Assembly: GCF_963583255.1 (NCBI RefSeq)
Contig: NC_084819.1
Coordinates: forward strand, 14,869,616-14,933,615
Source of the DNA: Pyrus communis
Taxonomy: Eukaryota > Streptophyta > Magnoliopsida > Rosales > Rosaceae
Direction: 5' to 3'
Length of the DNA stretch: 64,000 nt
In this document: positions 22,452-35,497 of the stretch, one piece after another
Layout of the letters: each line of letters starts with the position of its first letter
Position numbering within the stretch: the first letter of the stretch is position 1
The notes under the pieces: generated by a model
What the model saw: only the letters and a program-made list of their open reading frames with translations
The model's database searches: none
Told to the model about the DNA's origin: nothing
Made by a program: the position numbers and the translations under genes

Positions 22452-22620
22452 GGAGAAATTTTTTATTATAATCGGAATACGAATAATACATTGTATCTTT
22501 TCATACAAGTTATGAGAACTTTTATTTTTACGTTATTAATTTTTTAACATATATATCATACTAATTGTATAATAACACATGATGTACAATTTGTTTTTAA
22601 TCACACCGAAAAATCTCTCG
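22452..22620. mobile_element. Small MITE
   Basis: The ends are inverted: 'ggagaaattttttatt' at the left and 'aaaaatctctc' at the right. The interior matches the element at 52293-52439 in order (a 'gtacatca/gtacaatt' core and 'taatcacac' before the right end). It is too short to encode anything. Confidence 0.55.
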
Positions 22621-22929
22621 TGTTTCAAAGTGTTTTGGGTTTTAGCATAGATTAAATTTTGAGAGTGATTTTGTGACGATGTGATTATCAAATAATGATG
22701 ATTTGACTTTGGCAAGTACATCGCCTAGGTTGGTGGGTCTTTTGGAGGGGATTGTTCTTCTGGATGCACACCTTTCTTGGATTTTGGGCCCAAAACCAAA
22801 AATTGGGTGAATAGGGAAGGAATTATATGCTACGCGTACACGTTATGGGCTGCACACTATGTAAGATGTTTTTGAATAACTCCGCATGGTTGATTCTTAC
22901 AGGCAACTTTCACCTAAAACTTAGTCCTA

Positions 22930-24255
22930 GTTTAGCATTGAGGTGCTTAAAAAAAAAATAGGAATGAAAAAAAGTTTGAGCAAAATTTGTGTTTGGTAAC
23001 TCTGCTTATTTTCAAAATCACTGTCATTTTAAGCTGAAAAGTGGCAGAATGTTGCTTCTCAAAACCGGCTTTTTTTTTTTTCAAGAGGCAGGTGAACAGT
23101 AGAATTTTAATGAAACTTTCACAATCTCAAAAATACCCTCCTCCGTTTCTCCTTCTTACTGGGTTTGAAGATCGAATCATCCTGCATACCAGTTCCAAAT
23201 TCTCAAACTTCAAAAGATAAATAAATTAATTAAAAACATAAAAGCAGCAATTTTTGTTCCCGAAAAACCAAATTAGTAATTGTTACCATCCAAGGAAAGG
23301 ACCTGAAATCAACTGACTCATGGAGATCAAATTGGGCAAATTGACAAAATCGTCAACGCCCGTTTTCAACTTGACACGGCGATCCACGACCGTCGGAGTG
23401 GGCGATAGTGACCCAACTTCCATGACCGTCTCCAACACCTCGTCGTCTCTAAGCATATGCCTCCGCAACTCCAATTGGGACTTCGTTAGAATGCGAACTA
23501 GGTTTGTGAGATTCAGATTCGTGGTGCAGTTGCAAGCAATTCAGGCTTTATTCGATTCGAGCTTCATTTAGGTTCGATGGCAGAGATTGCAGGTATGGCT
23601 TTAAACTAGAGGTTGCAGATTTGATGATTTGGGTTTGACTGTGTCTAATTCGATGTGTGTAGCAGCAGCAGAGTGTGGGCTTTGTAGTTGGTTCGTGCCT
23701 TGATTTGGACGCAAATTGATGGACAAAAAAAATCATATTTTTTTGGTGAAGTCGGTGAGGTTTTTAGGGAGAGTGGAGAGATGCACGTTCATGGGGAACT
23801 CTCTAGGAGTTGGACTTTTTCAATGAGTTTGGTGCAAAGGGTTTTAATGGGGGAAAATATCTAAATTAATAATAATAAAATACTAATAAAAGGATTAAAA
23901 AATAACAAAATCTCGTTACGTAGCAAAAATTTAGTGGGAAAAATGCTCCTAATCGTAGGGAAAAAGAGTACATTAAGATCAAGCAAGTATATTTAGCAAT
24001 TCACCTATATTTGTTAAGAAAATTAAATTAATGACACATTTAGTAGTATACCCTTTTTGGTCATTTTACACAGTCACAAATATTTTACATAAAAGTTTAC
24101 CAAACACTAAAATACTGTTTTTTTTTTTTTTTTCCAAAAGCACTTTTACAAAAAAGTTTACCAAATACTCTGCTGCTTTATTTCACAGCTACTTATTCTC
24201 ACAGCACAACATAAGTAGTTTTTTTTTTCAAAGCACAGCAATATCAAATCAGCCC
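22930..24255. mobile_element. Non-autonomous TIR element, about 1.3 kb
   Basis: The left end 'ttagcattgaggtgctt' plus A-run and the right end 'aaagcacagcaatatcaaa' preceded by a T-run are inverted copies of the ends of the 4.6-kb and 44.9-kb elements. The right 220 bases closely match the right end of the 44.9-kb element. The centre (23150-23800) is richer in GC than the flanks and contains open frames on both strands without a recognised domain; it may be captured host sequence. No transposase is visible. Confidence 0.45.
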
Positions 24256-25499
24256 TTAGTTTGATGATATTTACACAAGTGTAGGTGGGTAATTGAACTG
24301 TTTTATTAAAGCAGTTCTTACATTTGGTTCTACTGATGGGACAAAAATGTATGTTATTTAGAAAGGTCTTACGAATATTGTGATTGAAGTGTTCCTACTC
24401 AAAATTTTCATACGTATAATTGAATTTGCGTGGAAATCCATCACTTAGTGAGTAGGAACTAGTAGTGCATCAATTTTGTTGCCATTTGAGTTCAAGAACT
24501 ATTGGTTATCAACTAATTTTTGATCTAGTGGCATTTCTTTCTCAATGTTGGGAGTAACTAGTAACTCATCAATTTTGTTGTCATTTAAGGGTCCAGTTCG
24601 AACAACGAACAACCAATGGTTATCAACTAACTTTTAAATCTAGTGTCATATTGTGATGTAGATTTGTTATTTGTTGTTTTTTACTGCTAGTTATCCATCG
24701 ATTGTGCATTCTATTGACATTCTGAAAGAATTTTACTAACGTTATTCACATACATATATGTAATAAACTATAATCGATTACACATGCATTAATAGTCAAA
24801 AATCACTATCACGTGCACAAATGATTGCTTGTAGCATAAACCTTACCAATTTTGGATTTAGATGAATCTTGATCGAATTGACTACCAGAAAATTTTTAGC
24901 CATCGTCAATCATGCGTATCATGCACTTGCATATAATTAAAATCTAACTAAACTCACATACTTGATCGAGCTTACATGTCTCAATGGTCAGAAATTACCA
25001 ACGCATTTATGATTCATACCTTTTTTTACCTACATTACAACTTTTGATCAAATGTGACAACCTAATGTGACGATCGATCCAAAACTTACCATTTTATATG
25101 ACACTATTAGATCTTTTGAGCCGAATGTTCCTTAACGAATGGCCTATTTTATATGACACTACTAGTACGTTGGACCATTATCCACGACAGTTCGGTTGAG
25201 TTCTAGGTTATGTACTAGAATTATATCATTTCAACTCCACCTGGTATTTAACTTTGTTTTGAGATTGAGAGTGCTTGTACTCGAATCTTAACTTTTTTGT
25301 ACGACGTCAAGGAGCAGGTTGTTCACGTGTAAAGTTTAGTAAATACACATATTTCACATTACCTAATTAAACTTATTCACATTTAAGCTTGAAATTTCGT
25401 CAAACATAACTTCAATAACTTCCCTATGAACCTAGAGAGTTTTAGCCATCTATAATTGTATACTTTCTTAATTATACATACATACATACACACACACAC

Positions 25500-25784
25500 T
25501 GTCACATCCCGCCCTGGGCAGGACCACTTTCCGGGCCCGACTCCACCGTAGCACGATATTGTCCGCTTTGGGCCCCGACCATGCCCTTACGGTTTTGTTT
25601 CTGGGAACTCACACGAGAACTTCCCAGTGGGTCACCCATCATGGGAGTGTTCTCACGCACTACTCGCTTAACTTCGGAGTTTCGATGGAACCCGAAGCTA
25701 GTGAGCTCCCAAAAGGTCTCGTGCTAGGTAGAGATGAGAATATACATTTAAAGATCACTTCCCTGGACGATGTGAGATGTTACA
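25500..25784 (-). mobile_element. Cassandra-type TRIM solo LTR with 5S-rRNA-like core
   Basis: The element runs from TGT to ACA (285 bases) and is flanked by a 5-base duplication 'cacac' on each side, inside a CA repeat. On the minus strand the interior reads like 5S rRNA: 'aactccgaagttaagcg' followed by 'atgatgggtgacc' and 'ctgggaagt', matching the internal promoter and 3' half of plant 5S rRNA. Cassandra TRIMs are known to carry such sequence in their LTRs. Only one LTR is present, so this is a solo LTR left by recombination. Confidence 0.9.
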
Positions 25785-26784
25785 CACACACAAAACATAC
25801 GAGAACTTTATTATGGTTACAAATGAACCAACTTTGATGTTATATAAACCAGAGTTTACGTAATAAAGTATGTGTTTCACAATAACACTCAAAAATCACA
25901 TATACAGTAGTAAGTGATTGATCGTAACATAACCTTTTGGTCATCTTAACATTCACGATCTTCATTCGGGGAACTGAAAAGGACAGAAGAAGGATCAAGA
26001 AGCCCCCACCCAGAAGAGAAGAGTATCAAACTGGCCAGGTATCTTCTGAAAAACATACCAACCAAGTGAACCCACGTGGCGGGTTGTGGTGGAGGGAAGT
26101 TGGGGAAGGGAGGATCTTTGCTTTCCGAAGAGTTGAACTCTCCATACCACTTTATGGGATCCTATTTTTGGACCTTTAGCCACGTTTTCTTTTGTCGTTT
26201 TCCTGATTTTGCCAATCCTGGGCACACAAAGCATGTCTCACACTCCACTCCCCCGTCCTTTTCTTCTTTCCAATTTTCACATTCCTTTTTACTGTCATCA
26301 TGTGATCCCTTAACCTTTTTACCAACACTAATTTAATTTTGAAAAAGACTTACCTGCATCGGATATATTTTCTTACAATTACCTTAACCTTAATTATTCA
26401 CTCAATTTAGATATGTATAAAAGAAGTATATTCTCGTGACGGGAACAATTTATATGTCACGGTTACACTGTTGTTGTAACGTTTGTGTCCATAATATAAC
26501 ACAATATGGACGAAAACTTACGTATGTATTTATATTATTAACACAAAACGTCACTGTAGCAGTGTTCTATCATGTAATTCTTTTTTCTAGTGACAAGTAA
26601 GTAGTTTTGTAGCTCTCAAAAGAAAATGGCTCACAAGTTTCCAACCTTTTTTTGTTCCCAAATGAGTTGCACCCTAAAATGGTTTGATGGGCTTAATTGT
26701 TTTAAGGATGCATTACAAATTTTATTAACTAAGCACCAAAAACTATTTTGATTTGGAAAAAGAAAAGGTACTTAAAACCTAAGT

Positions 26785-26950
26785 TAGTCACTCAGTACTA
26801 TGGTTCGGTGGTATTTCTCTTCACTTGGAAGTGAGATGTCTTAGGTTCGAATCTCGTGGATGATGAATTTGATACTAAATTAGGCTACCCATTGTGTGGC
26901 ATAGCCGAACTCTCCATCCCTTTAATGTAAAAATATCGATGTACTCAAAA
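26785..26950 (+). mobile_element. tRNA-derived SINE
   Basis: Head 'actatggttcggtggta' resembles box A and 'ggttcgaatctc' (26838-26849) is a good box B, spaced as in tRNA-derived SINEs. The same body appears at 14.84-14.97 kb in decayed form and, reversed, at 5.6-5.77 kb. A poly-A end is not obvious. Confidence 0.6.
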
Positions 26951-28455
26951 CCTAGGCTAACCACATGAGTGCTTCAATATACTTACCAAGTTTTCTTTCT
27001 CTTTATATTTAAAGAGCGGTGCTACACACATTAAATTTGTGCACCAAATAATGTGACACACATTTGATGTACGTACACTAAAATTTTTCTTAAAATACTT
27101 TTCTTGTTTCAATCATTTTTTATTTGATTACTTCTCAAATTATGTTCCAAACTTCTTTTTGCATAACTTTACCATTCATTAGCCACGGAGAGATTCCACA
27201 TCATTACCCGACATATATTCTCATATAAGTATCTCACTTATTACGTGACTAGCAAACCAAAGTAAAATTGATATTGAAAACCTACTAAAAAAATCAGGAC
27301 ACCCGACACAGTAACCACATTTTCCTTTTGCTCACAGGCCGCTTGTGCCTGTTCTCACGTGGCCGTCCCTAAAACCCATAAAAGTAATTTTCACAACAAC
27401 TAATTTTCCTTTTTTTTTTTTTATGGTCAAACAAGTAATTATCCGGTTTTTGATAATTTACTCTTGGGTCATTTTCTTCAAGTTTCACACGTATATAAAT
27501 AGTAAAAAATAATATAATATTTTTTTTCTTTTTTAAATTCAGAGTCATACGCTTGTTATAAATTCATCGTTGTCCCGGAGGGTTTTATCTGCATTGTTTA
27601 TTCGATTCTCCAGACTGAATAGTTCCTCTTTCTCTCTCTCCTCCGTTCGTGTTCTTCTCTCTCATGACAAACCGTCTTTAATTTTTTTACTTCTCTCTCT
27701 AAACCTACGCACCCCGGACTTTCTCTCTCTTAGGGTTTCGCAGAGAGCTTCCCAGTTGCGAGGAGCAAGATAAACAATCGTTAGGGTTGTCTTTCGACTT
27801 CCGGAGGAAGCCGCTGCGTTTGCGCTGATCGTGGAAGTGTTAATTTGTTACGGCTACGGGGACGGTGAATTGGCTTCCGATTGGAGTTTCGTGAGGTTTG
27901 AGCTCTTCTCGATTGTGTTTTGGGTTTTTGAAACTGTGAAGCTCTTGGGGTCTCGGGATTTGAAAATTTTATGGGAAATTTGTGGTTTAGGGTTTGTGGT
28001 TTTGGGTTGCTAATTTGGGTGCCGGGTAGAAATTGGAGGGGAGATGAACAAAATGGAGGGTGTTTTATTTCGCTAGGGCTTTGGGTGAAGCAAATTTAAG
28101 CTAATTTGTAGTTAGATTAAGTTGATTAGGAGTACATTACATTTTACACTTTAGCTCTGCTTTCCCATACAAGGCAAATGCCGTCTTTGGGCCGTAGTCT
28201 GCATTTTTGTGTTTTGGGTTTATACACTTAAAGTTCTACGTGGATGTAGTTGTATCGGTTTGTAAACTATATGTTTCTTATTAGCTGTTAGTTGCATAAA
28301 TGGATTATTTATTGACAATGTGCGTATTTGTGCAGCGGACAGTTTGAAGCAATGTTTGAATGAAAGGTTGTTTAGTTCTTACAAGTTATCGAGAGAGAGA
28401 TAGCCCCCTGACCATTTGAGATTGTGTGTTGGTAATGTAGTGTAGTGGATTATGA

Positions 28456-29064
28456 ATGATTGCTGTCATGGACTTGAATGCCTCGCCAGTACCTGAAGAA
28501 GATGAAGATATTTTTGAGAATCATATAGAATACATTGCACCAGAAGAACGCATAGAGAGTGGAGCTGATATAGCACGCCGGGTACTATTTCTTTCTCGTT
28601 TAAATGCCCTATCTCCTGCTCGTTTAGTGGCAACTGGATCAACTCATTTCTTTTGTTTGTGTAGTTATTGGTCTGGCCATATACGCGTTTGTCCTGGATC
28701 TCCAATGAGATTGAAATCATTACAGGGCATTTTGCATTGTTTTGATCCATTGTAGTTTGGGGCATTCATTACTGCTTAAGCTTCTATCCTTCCATGGCCT
28801 TTGGAATTGATGGATATTATTTTGTCTGCAAACGGTTGTATGGAAACCAAAAACTTGGTGGAAAGACGAGGATTTAGAAATTTAGAATAACAGAAGAGAG
28901 AAAATACTTTATGCTGCTATATTCAACTGCATCTAGAATTTTTTGAAATTAATAAGTTGCTTCTTCCTTGCTGTGGGGCAAACAGGTTTTTTCTTTTTTT
29001 TTTTGGTCCACTTAGCTTATTAATATATCATATATGGGGAATATTATGCCTTCAGAAGTATTAC

Positions 29065-29113
<49 letters not shown>

Positions 29114-32100
29114 GTGTGTGCACAGAGAGTCCCCCATGCATACACCTGGGAGCACATACACACCGGTTCACATACACAAAGATTAGCCGTGAAATCTTTT
29201 CATTTTCTTTTATATAATATGTATATATGTTGTTCTCAACATTTTTAAGTGCCTGGCTGCTGATCTTGTGTTTTTCTTGTATTAGGAGCGTGAAGAAAGA
29301 CGTAAGCGATTGAAACGAGAACGCCCAGATGAAAAACCAGTGCATGTTTCTCAACCCCCTGCATACGATTCATATCAAACAAAAAACCCCAAAGTTTATG
29401 ACAAATCTAGGCTTCCCAATGGTAAGTATGCTGTTTGTAGCATGTTATTAGGTTTGCTAATGCGTTTTCATTTCCATAAGTTGCATTTATTGGTAGAGTT
29501 ATTTATAGAACTGCATTTTGATCAATTCCATGTTAAGCATTAACTGAATTATTACCATTTACATGTTCTGTTACATTTTTTATAAGGATGAAATTAAAGT
29601 AATTGGTTAACTGCCTCTGGATGAGTTTGATAGTTTGCTTACCTAGCTATCCCTATCATTTAGTTCTTCCATAGTTTTGGGATGATGTGGAAGGGAAGTA
29701 TGTATTTGAATTTTGGAATAAATAAAATTTTCTTCATCTTGAAGACCGTGGCTCTAAAAAACTGGTGTTCCCTTTATATACTAGTATGGATAAGGGATTG
29801 TAGACCTTTATCTGGGGAAATAGGTTTCTGTCTGTGGCACTGATACAACTCAGGAGTGTGCATATTTGGTACTATTTTTGTTTTTATAATTGTTATATTA
29901 TCTTGAAGTTGACTAGTTTTAAGAACCCTAGTTTGTTTCCTGAATTTGCATCTAAAGAGTTATGTGTTTTAGTTTTTAGCTTCAATTGCCATTTTCTTAG
30001 AGCTTAACTTCTGTCATCATTGGTCACATTTCTCTTCATAATGCAGGTTGGTTGGATTGCCCAGCAGCTGGTCAAGAAATATATTGCATGATACCTTCTA
30101 AGGTGCCACTTGGTGAATCCTACAATGATTGTGTTCCTCCTGGTAAAAGATACTCATTTAAACAAGTGATTCATCAGCAAAGAGTTTTGGGAAGAAAAGT
30201 AAGCCCGCTGAAATTATGCTCTTTTTTCTTCTAGTCTTATTTTATTATTTTTTAATTTCTCTGGATTGAAATTTAATATCTACCATACGAACACTCAGAC
30301 AAATTTCTCTTGATAACTGAAGCGTAGTTTTTGTTACATGCACTGGCTGTCAAAGCTTGGCTATTGTATGTGTATAATTCTTTTTGGACAACGGACTAAA
30401 TAGTAACTCTATGAGAGTCATTCTGTCTTGTTCAACGGTTGAAATGATTTTAAGATCATCTTCATTCATTTTCAGCTAGGTTTGGTGATTGATTTGACGA
30501 ATACTTCTCGCTATTATCTAACATCAGATTTGAAGAAAGAGGGTATTAAGCATGTCAAGGTGAGTACTAGATTATTGTACAATTTGTATTCCTTGGTGCT
30601 TTTGCCTGTATTTTATTATTTATGGAATCCTGTTCGATAATGTAGATTGCGTGCAAGGGGCGGGATTCTGTGCCAGACAACCTTTCCGTAAATCAGTTTG
30701 TATATGAGGTTTGTTTCATACTTGACACTTGCCTCTTAAGTTATATGTTCATTTTAGCCAGTGGCTTGCCTATTTAAATATGAGGAAGACAGATTTTATT
30801 TATTTATTCTAGATATCATATATACTCATATGGTGTATGTACGTAAAATATTTCTGGTTATGATACTTTATTAATTATTCTCATTTCAGGTTATACAGTT
30901 CCTGTCACGTCAAAAGCATTCGAAGAAATATATTCTTGTGCATTGTACACATGGGCACAATCGCACAGGGTATATGATCATCCACTACCTAATGCGCTCA
31001 TTACCAATTTCTGTCACTCAGGTAATTATGAGCTTATTTTAACTGTCTAAATGTAGAGTAAATCAGCCTGCTTTTAATTTATTTTCTTATTCTTATTATT
31101 TTTCTGATGCTGCATTGTATTACACAGGCAATAAAATTTTTTGCGGATGCACGTCCTCCAGGAATCTACAAACCTGACTATATTGATGCTTTATACTCAT
31201 TCTATCATGAAAAAAAGCCTGATATGGTTGTCTGTCCCTCAACTCCTGAATGGAAGACTTCAGAATTTGATCTTAATGGCGAAGCAGTTGCAGACGACGA
31301 TGACGATGATGGAGGTCCTGCTGCTCCTGTAAATAATGTATGCATAATTTTTATAGTGGAACTGTTTTAATTGGATATGTATTTCTTTGCCAAATGAATG
31401 ACTCGAAGATAGAACAGTCTAGCAAAGGACAAGTGGTCTTTTGATTTTTTTTGCATGGCATTGATGGAGGAGTAATTTTTTTGCTCAAGAAACTTTTTGT
31501 AATGTTGTTTCATTATTTGTAATCCACCTCGTATTTCTGTTTTGATCATGTAACTGAAACAAATGACCTTTTGCTTCTGTATCTTCATACATGCCTGTTT
31601 TTTTTATGTTGTCCTCACTGTAGTTTGACATACCTCTGCCATTTCAGGAGAGTCTGGATACAAGTGGAGTAATGACAAATGATGATATCTTGGGCGATGA
31701 GATACCTTGGGACCAGCAGGAGGCAATGCGGCAGTTCTGCTATCAAACTCTTAAGCTGGTTAATGTTGGGGTAGACATGTTGAGACCTATATTCTTGATG
31801 GTTTTTGGCTTTTGCTTCTAAATCCACAGATACCTGAGATCTTGAGTTAGCCTGTTTTGATTTTCAGTCACATATTTTAGTTTATTTCCTACTTGCATAA
31901 CATCTTACTTTTTTATTTTCTTTCATTTCAGCCTAGAGGAAATTCACAATTCCCGGGGTCGCACCCAGTTTCTCTTGACAGGTGCTCCTTGTTCCTTGTT
32001 TTGGTTTGGGTTGCATTTTTTTTCTAATAGTTTGAGCATATAAAATTTCATCATATTTACCAATTGTAACTTTGTTTGACTCAGTATTGATATATGCAAT

Positions 32101-35100
32101 AAGCTGTAAAATTTCAACATAACTTGGCGAACAATATCTTGAAATGAACTCTCATTTGTTAACATGTTTTTTGCTGTGTAATTTAGCAAGTGGGAACATT
32201 TGATCTGAAAGAAAAGTTTGGTGGGCATTCATCACACAATTTTTCATTTGGAATGATAACTGAAATGGTAACTCAAAGTCGTTGGCATTATCGACAATGA
32301 ATCTATTGATATTGGTGGATGCTTCTCGAATTGATATTTGAACTTTTGTATGTAAGCACAGTTTGTGTTTGTTTTCTGCTTAAGAAAGATATATTTAGAG
32401 CACTGTTGAAGCTTAGCTTTGTCTGGTTATTTTTTCACTATCATGTCCCGTAATAATGTGTTAGTTTTAAAAGAGACCCAGTGTGGCATGAAATTTGATT
32501 GCATCTTATTAGACCTTTGGTGGTGTAACGTGCTTGGTTTCTTAATAATTGTTGGCTGGTAGATGACAAGTTACTTGTGCATCTGTAAAGACTCCTCGTG
32601 TACTGCATATCACATATTTGCTCTATTCTCATATACTGCTTTATACATGTTGCATACTTCTTCATCTTGATATTGTCATCTGAATGGACTTCCTTCTCAT
32701 TCATGCAGGGACAACTTACAGCTGTTGAGGCAACGTTATTATTATGCTACATGGAAGGCTGATGGAACACGATATATGATGTTAATAACCATGGATGGGT
32801 GTTACTTGGTTGATAGAAATTTTAATTTTAGAAGGGTCCAAATGAGGTTTCCCTGCAAACACACAAATGATGTATGTATGCACTTACTTTTGGAAGGTTA
32901 ATGATATCAGGAAGATTTCATGTAGCGCATCCTTGACAACTTGGAGTGACCTTGTTTCTCTCTGTTTATTTATTTTTCTTTTTTTGTCTTTAAGGGTTTA
33001 GCCGAGAAGACTCACCACTACACGTTATTGGATGGGGAGATGGTAATTGATACCGTGCCTGATTCAAAGAAGCAGGAGAGAAGATACCTGATCTATGATA
33101 TGATGGCAATCAACCACGTTCCTATCATAGAGGTGGGTTTGCCCTTTATCTGTCCCTTGTTGGGTGATCTACCCCTTAAATTATGTTGCACAAACTTCAG
33201 AATTTAAGATATTGTATTTATAATCACAAGGTATAACAACTATATCATTTAATTCATTTTTCAAACTTGGGCTAGATTTTTGTGCAAGCCAATGTAAGTC
33301 ATTTGGTGACTGGTAACACACTGTAAACCGAACATAGGGAGTGAATTTTCAGAAATAAAGGGAGACCTAGATTTTGAGTATTGGGAATGTGCACAAAACT
33401 GTTTGTAGGCTTCTTGTTTTGTTAGGTATGGTACAATCAACTTGAAGAGGTATCTGCACTGTGATTTTATGACACCCATATAATCATAATTTGTGGTATC
33501 TGCAAGATTATATTGTCTTAAATTGTAAAATAACAGTTGGATCCAACTTCAATATATGCATTGTGATGGTGTGTCAAGGTTGTAAATTGCGTTAGTATAT
33601 TATGTTGGCCTAATCAAACCATATGAGTGCATAGGTTATCACTTGCCTTTGATTTTTTATAGAATTGTTATCATATTTGGTTACAATTTTATCCCTAATT
33701 TTTTTCGGTAATGTTAAGCTACCCATTATACAATCTAATCTTTTAGAATTGTTGCAGCGGCCTTTTTATGAACGGTGGAAGATGCTTGAGAAAGAAGTCA
33801 TTGAACCCCGGAATCATGAGCGCCACAATATTTACCAAAGTAGGAATCCTTACTATAGATATGACTTGGAACCATTCAGGGTATGTATCAATAAGATCTG
33901 TGTTCTGGCATTGAACTTCATTCCACTGTTTACTTTTTTGCCGAGATTAATTTTCTCAGTGTGTTCAATCAGGTGAGGAGGAAGGACTTTTGGTTGCTCT
34001 CTACAGTAAACAAGCTTTTGAAGGAATTTATTCCAAGGCTTTCACATGATGCTGATGGTCTTATCTTTCAGGTAGTTCTATAAAATATCATTTGAACTTT
34101 TTTATTGGTATCAAATTACTTGGTTAGCTGGCAATAGAATTTGTTTATTGCCATGTCAGGTCCTATTATTGGTTCTAAATTAGCAGTCCTCTCTCTGATT
34201 TGTTTGCATAGAATAATAATGTATATTTTTGATATGCTAGGGTTGGGATGATCCATATGTTCCCCGCACACATGCAGGACTTCTAAAGTGGAAATATTCT
34301 CATATGAACTCGGTTGATTTTCTCTTTGAGGTTGTGCTATGAACTTTATGTAGTTATTTTTGTTATAAAAACTCTATTGTGTCACTTAAGCTATTGTTTT
34401 CTGAATCTCTCATTTCCCTTCCATATCTACCTTAAATTTGTTCCGTGCTTGTTTTCTCATATGAAGTTGCTTGTGTGGACAGGTAACCAGTGATGATCGG
34501 CAGCATCTTTATCTGTTTGAACGTGGAAAGAAGAAACTAATGGATGGAAATAGAGTTGCGTTTAAAGGTCGACATGAATATCTTTAGATTTTTCTGTTTA
34601 AAACGTGACTCTGTTTTTATCATTGTTGGTACAGCCGAAGTTTTGCATTGGGGTGCTTCCTGAAGAAGAACCTGGCAGGTGCTTCTCCAGAAAGCATTTC
34701 TATGACCCATAAGCATTTTTGAAGTTTTATTTTTTGTCAAATATATATAGAAGTATTGTGGTTTTCAGAAAGCACTTTTTGCCCTTCCTGAAGCAGTCTC
34801 AATAGGCCCCAACTTTATAAGAACATTTATTTTGTTTCTTTTTGTTTAAACCTGTGAAGGACTTGCATGCATACACATGTGGATTGATCCCAAAAAAGGG
34901 AATGTTAGAAATTGATGGATGAGAACTTTTGTTGTTTTTATAGCTTCCCTTTATTGCTTGAAGTGTTCTGGGAAACCTAGATAAAATAATGGTTACTTCA
35001 TCATATCATCTTCCACAATCTAATTTGCACTAACATCTAGTATTATGTTTCGCTGGGTGTGATTTGGTATGATCCTGTTGCGTTTAACCTAAATGCTTTT

Positions 35101-35497
35101 ATTTTTTTTATTTTTATTGTATTCCTATGTAGCAGATGGCGAAGACCCCTCATCTTATTCCGGAAAAATAATCGAGTGTTCTTGGGATGGTGAAGAACAA
35201 GAATGGGTCCTTATGCGCATCAGGACTGACAAATCAACTCCAAATGATATCAATACCTACAAGAAGGTCCTTCTCCACATATTTTAAATAAATTAGTATT
35301 TTTTTGTTTAATCCCACTTTGGGCTCATTGATTGCTGACTTGAAAAACAGGTCATGCGAAGCATAAAAGACAATATCACGCAGGACATCTTGTTGAATGA
35401 GATCTATGAGATCATTCGTCTGCCTATGTATGCTGATAGGATACGGAATGATAGCAAAGCAGCCCAGCAGCATGCAAATGCAGCACGAAGGAGGTGA
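28456..35497 (+). CDS. mRNA capping enzyme (RNA triphosphatase + guanylyltransferase), 684 aa
   Basis: Seventeen coding exons: 28456-28581, 29286-29421, 30047-30198, 30476-30559, 30646-30708, 30890-31021, 31128-31337, 31648-31770, 31932-31981, 32709-32871, 32995-33132, 33758-33880, 33973-34071, 34241-34330, 34483-34567, 35133-35266, 35351-35497. Phases close to 684 codons plus TGA. Residues 43-65 are basic and may target the nucleus. Residues about 95-260 form a cysteine-phosphatase-type RNA triphosphatase with the P-loop HCTHGHNRTG (C206). An acidic linker follows (DDDDDD). The guanylyltransferase has the lysine motif KADGTR (K375 binds GMP), then LLDGEMVID, DGLIFQ and LKWKYS. The enzyme removes the gamma phosphate and adds GMP to nascent RNA polymerase II transcripts. 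Translation may start at 28456 or, more like relatives, at the in-frame ATG at 28468. A 5'-UTR intron ending near 28335 is likely. Confidence 0.95.
29067..29112. repeat. (CT)n microsatellite in capping-enzyme intron 1
   Basis: About 23 CT units in the first coding intron, followed by short CA-rich sequence. Likely length-variable; no coding effect. Confidence 0.85.
34568..35132 (+). other. Intron 15 of capping enzyme with MITE-like insert
   Basis: The stretch near 34628-34812 shows loosely inverted 'agcattt/agcactt' and 'cttcctgaag' words and resembles a decayed TIR element. No coding sequence is recognised. Confidence 0.3.

Larger units (their letters stand above)
22297..27560. other. Transposon-rich intergenic region
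   Basis: Holds a small MITE (22452-22620), a TIR element (about 22930-24255), an imperfect tandem duplication (about 24450-24655, around 'catcaattttgttg' and 'ggttatcaacta'), a Cassandra solo LTR (25500-25784) and a SINE (26785-26950). Bases 25940-26330 are less repetitive and contain a G-box-like 'cacgtggc' (26073-26080), but no coding frame is convincing. No host gene is recognised. Confidence 0.5.

Noticed and set aside
25560..25760. Functional 5S rRNA gene
   Set aside because: Only part of 5S rRNA is matched, with substitutions, and it sits inside LTR ends with a target duplication. It is a TRIM LTR, not an rRNA gene.
25559..25837. 92-codon plus-strand frame
   Set aside because: It lies within the Cassandra LTR, whose 5S-like sequence is non-coding.
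28957..29354. Open frames across the CT microsatellite in the capping-enzyme intron
   Set aside because: They consist of dinucleotide repeat translations and lie between two well-defined exons.
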